Shown here: in pieces, positions 36,729 to 37,120 of the stretch
Layout of the letters: the number at the start of each line of letters is the position of its first letter
Numbering within the stretch: position 1 is the first letter of the stretch
Virus record (IMG/VR): IMGVR_UViG_3300044996_000123
Coordinates: 1 to 37,120 of that record
Origin: a virus
Direction: 5' to 3' (one strand)
DNA: 37,120 bases
Program-made: the position numbers and the translations under genes
Notes under the pieces: generated by a model
Told to the model about the DNA's origin: nothing
Seen by the model: the letters and a program-made list of their open reading frames with translations, nothing else
Databases searched by the model: none

Positions 36729-37120
36729 AATTGGCGCAAATATCAAGCCGCAGGCAAAGTATGTGTGGGAAAACGCGACCATTGAAACAATGGACGCAGA
36801 TGCTGCGCAGAACCCTACCTACATAAACGATGCCAGAAAGATGCCGGAACATCTATACGGGAAATTCGATGCAGTTTTTGCAAGCCATGTATTAGAACAT
36901 ATCCCTTATTGGGAAGCACACGCCGCCCTGATTGAATGGGGTAAGGTGATCAAGCCTGGCGGAGAATTACATATCGTTGTGCCGTCGTTGGAGTGGGCGG
37001 CAGAACAGATTTTATCTGAAAAGCCCAGCAAGGCCATTATGCCGCACCTGTTTGCTGGATTGACAACGGCATGGGATGTTCACTTATCTGGATATACCAT
37101 GCGCAACCTACGCTCATACA
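36715..37120 (+). CDS. SAM-dependent methyltransferase (partial)
   Basis: 135 residues before the window ends. Class I methyltransferase of the methyltransf_11 type: MLVLEIGANIKPQ as a glycine-motif strand, TIETMDADAA as the acidic motif II, FDAVFASHVLEHIPYWEAHA as motif IV, and VIKPGGELHIVVPS. It overlaps the glycosyltransferase gene and is probably translated with it, which suggests the two modify the same sugar-bearing target. The C-terminus is outside the window. Confidence 0.82.
   Translation, partial: MLVLEIGANIKPQAKYVWENATIETMDADAAQNPTYINDARKMPEHLYGKFDAVFASHVLEHIPYWEAHAALIEWGKVIKPGGELHIVVPSLEWAAEQILSEKPSKAIMPHLFAGLTTAWDVHLSGYTMRNLRSY

Overview
The window is a stretch of a temperate tailed-phage (or prophage) genome. 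It contains virion, lysis, replication, integration and packaging modules and no recognisable bacterial housekeeping gene. Nearly all genes have purine-rich ribosome binding sites, and most stops and starts overlap by 1 to 17 bases. A DnaD-like initiator, a possible G39P-like helicase loader, two GAAC-N4-GTTC palindromes (the LexA box form of Gram-positive bacteria), a type I-C-like CRISPR repeat and a GH25 endolysin point to a bacterial host with Gram-positive-style regulation (Bacillota or Chloroflexota would fit). The host is inferred, not shown.

Layout. (1) 1-6392, rightward: end of a tail or baseplate gene, a run of fibre-like proteins, a GH25 muramidase and a metallophosphoesterase. (2) 6393-6833: 441 bases without a convincing gene, holding terminators, perfect inverted repeats, two promoter-like motifs and one LexA-box-like site between convergent operons. 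(3) 6834-19055, leftward: an early operon of about 30 genes read from a TTGACA-17-TACTAT promoter at 19095-19123. In order of transcription it holds a winged-helix protein, a Sak4-like recombinase ATPase, a PD-(D/E)XK-like protein, DnaD-like and loader-like replication proteins, two tandem-repeat proteins, a wrecked exonuclease gene, SSB, a VRR-NUC nuclease, a D12-type adenine methylase, MazG, a holin-like pair and an HNH nuclease. (4) 19056-20912: operator region, a rightward HTH repressor candidate, a 49-residue membrane protein behind a LexA-like box, an attP core copying the 3' half of a CAT-anticodon tRNA, and a tyrosine integrase. (5) 20933-21547: a probable small terminase. (6) 21557-23292: a leftward accessory island with an HTH protein, a solitary type I-C-like CRISPR repeat, a lysine-free acidic protein, a small unknown protein and a structured non-coding tract. 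(7) 23293-37120, rightward: zinc-knuckle protein, large terminase, portal, LysM protein, a 2030-residue giant protein, scaffold, SU10-like major capsid protein, a glycosyltransferase and a truncated methyltransferase. The tail genes expected between capsid and fibres are not in the window.

How it works together. The integrase and attP would insert the phage into a tRNA gene. The 19186 repressor candidate and the operator-rich 19056-19185 region would decide lysogeny against the leftward early operon. That operon supplies initiation, annealing and nuclease functions but no polymerase or replicative helicase, so the phage must borrow those from its host. The rightward genes package DNA, build the head and lyse the cell.

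The most exciting lead is the island between the terminase subunits. A lone CRISPR repeat with an intact hairpin and 3' handle, followed by a GC-rich hairpin, sits inside a small leftward cassette that ends in an HTH gene. This is the expected look of an RNA anti-CRISPR beside protein anti-CRISPR candidates. Second are the 92-bp exact duplication that makes a chimeric gene next to a decapitated exonuclease, and the hairpin-rich 6393-6833 tract with possible small RNAs.
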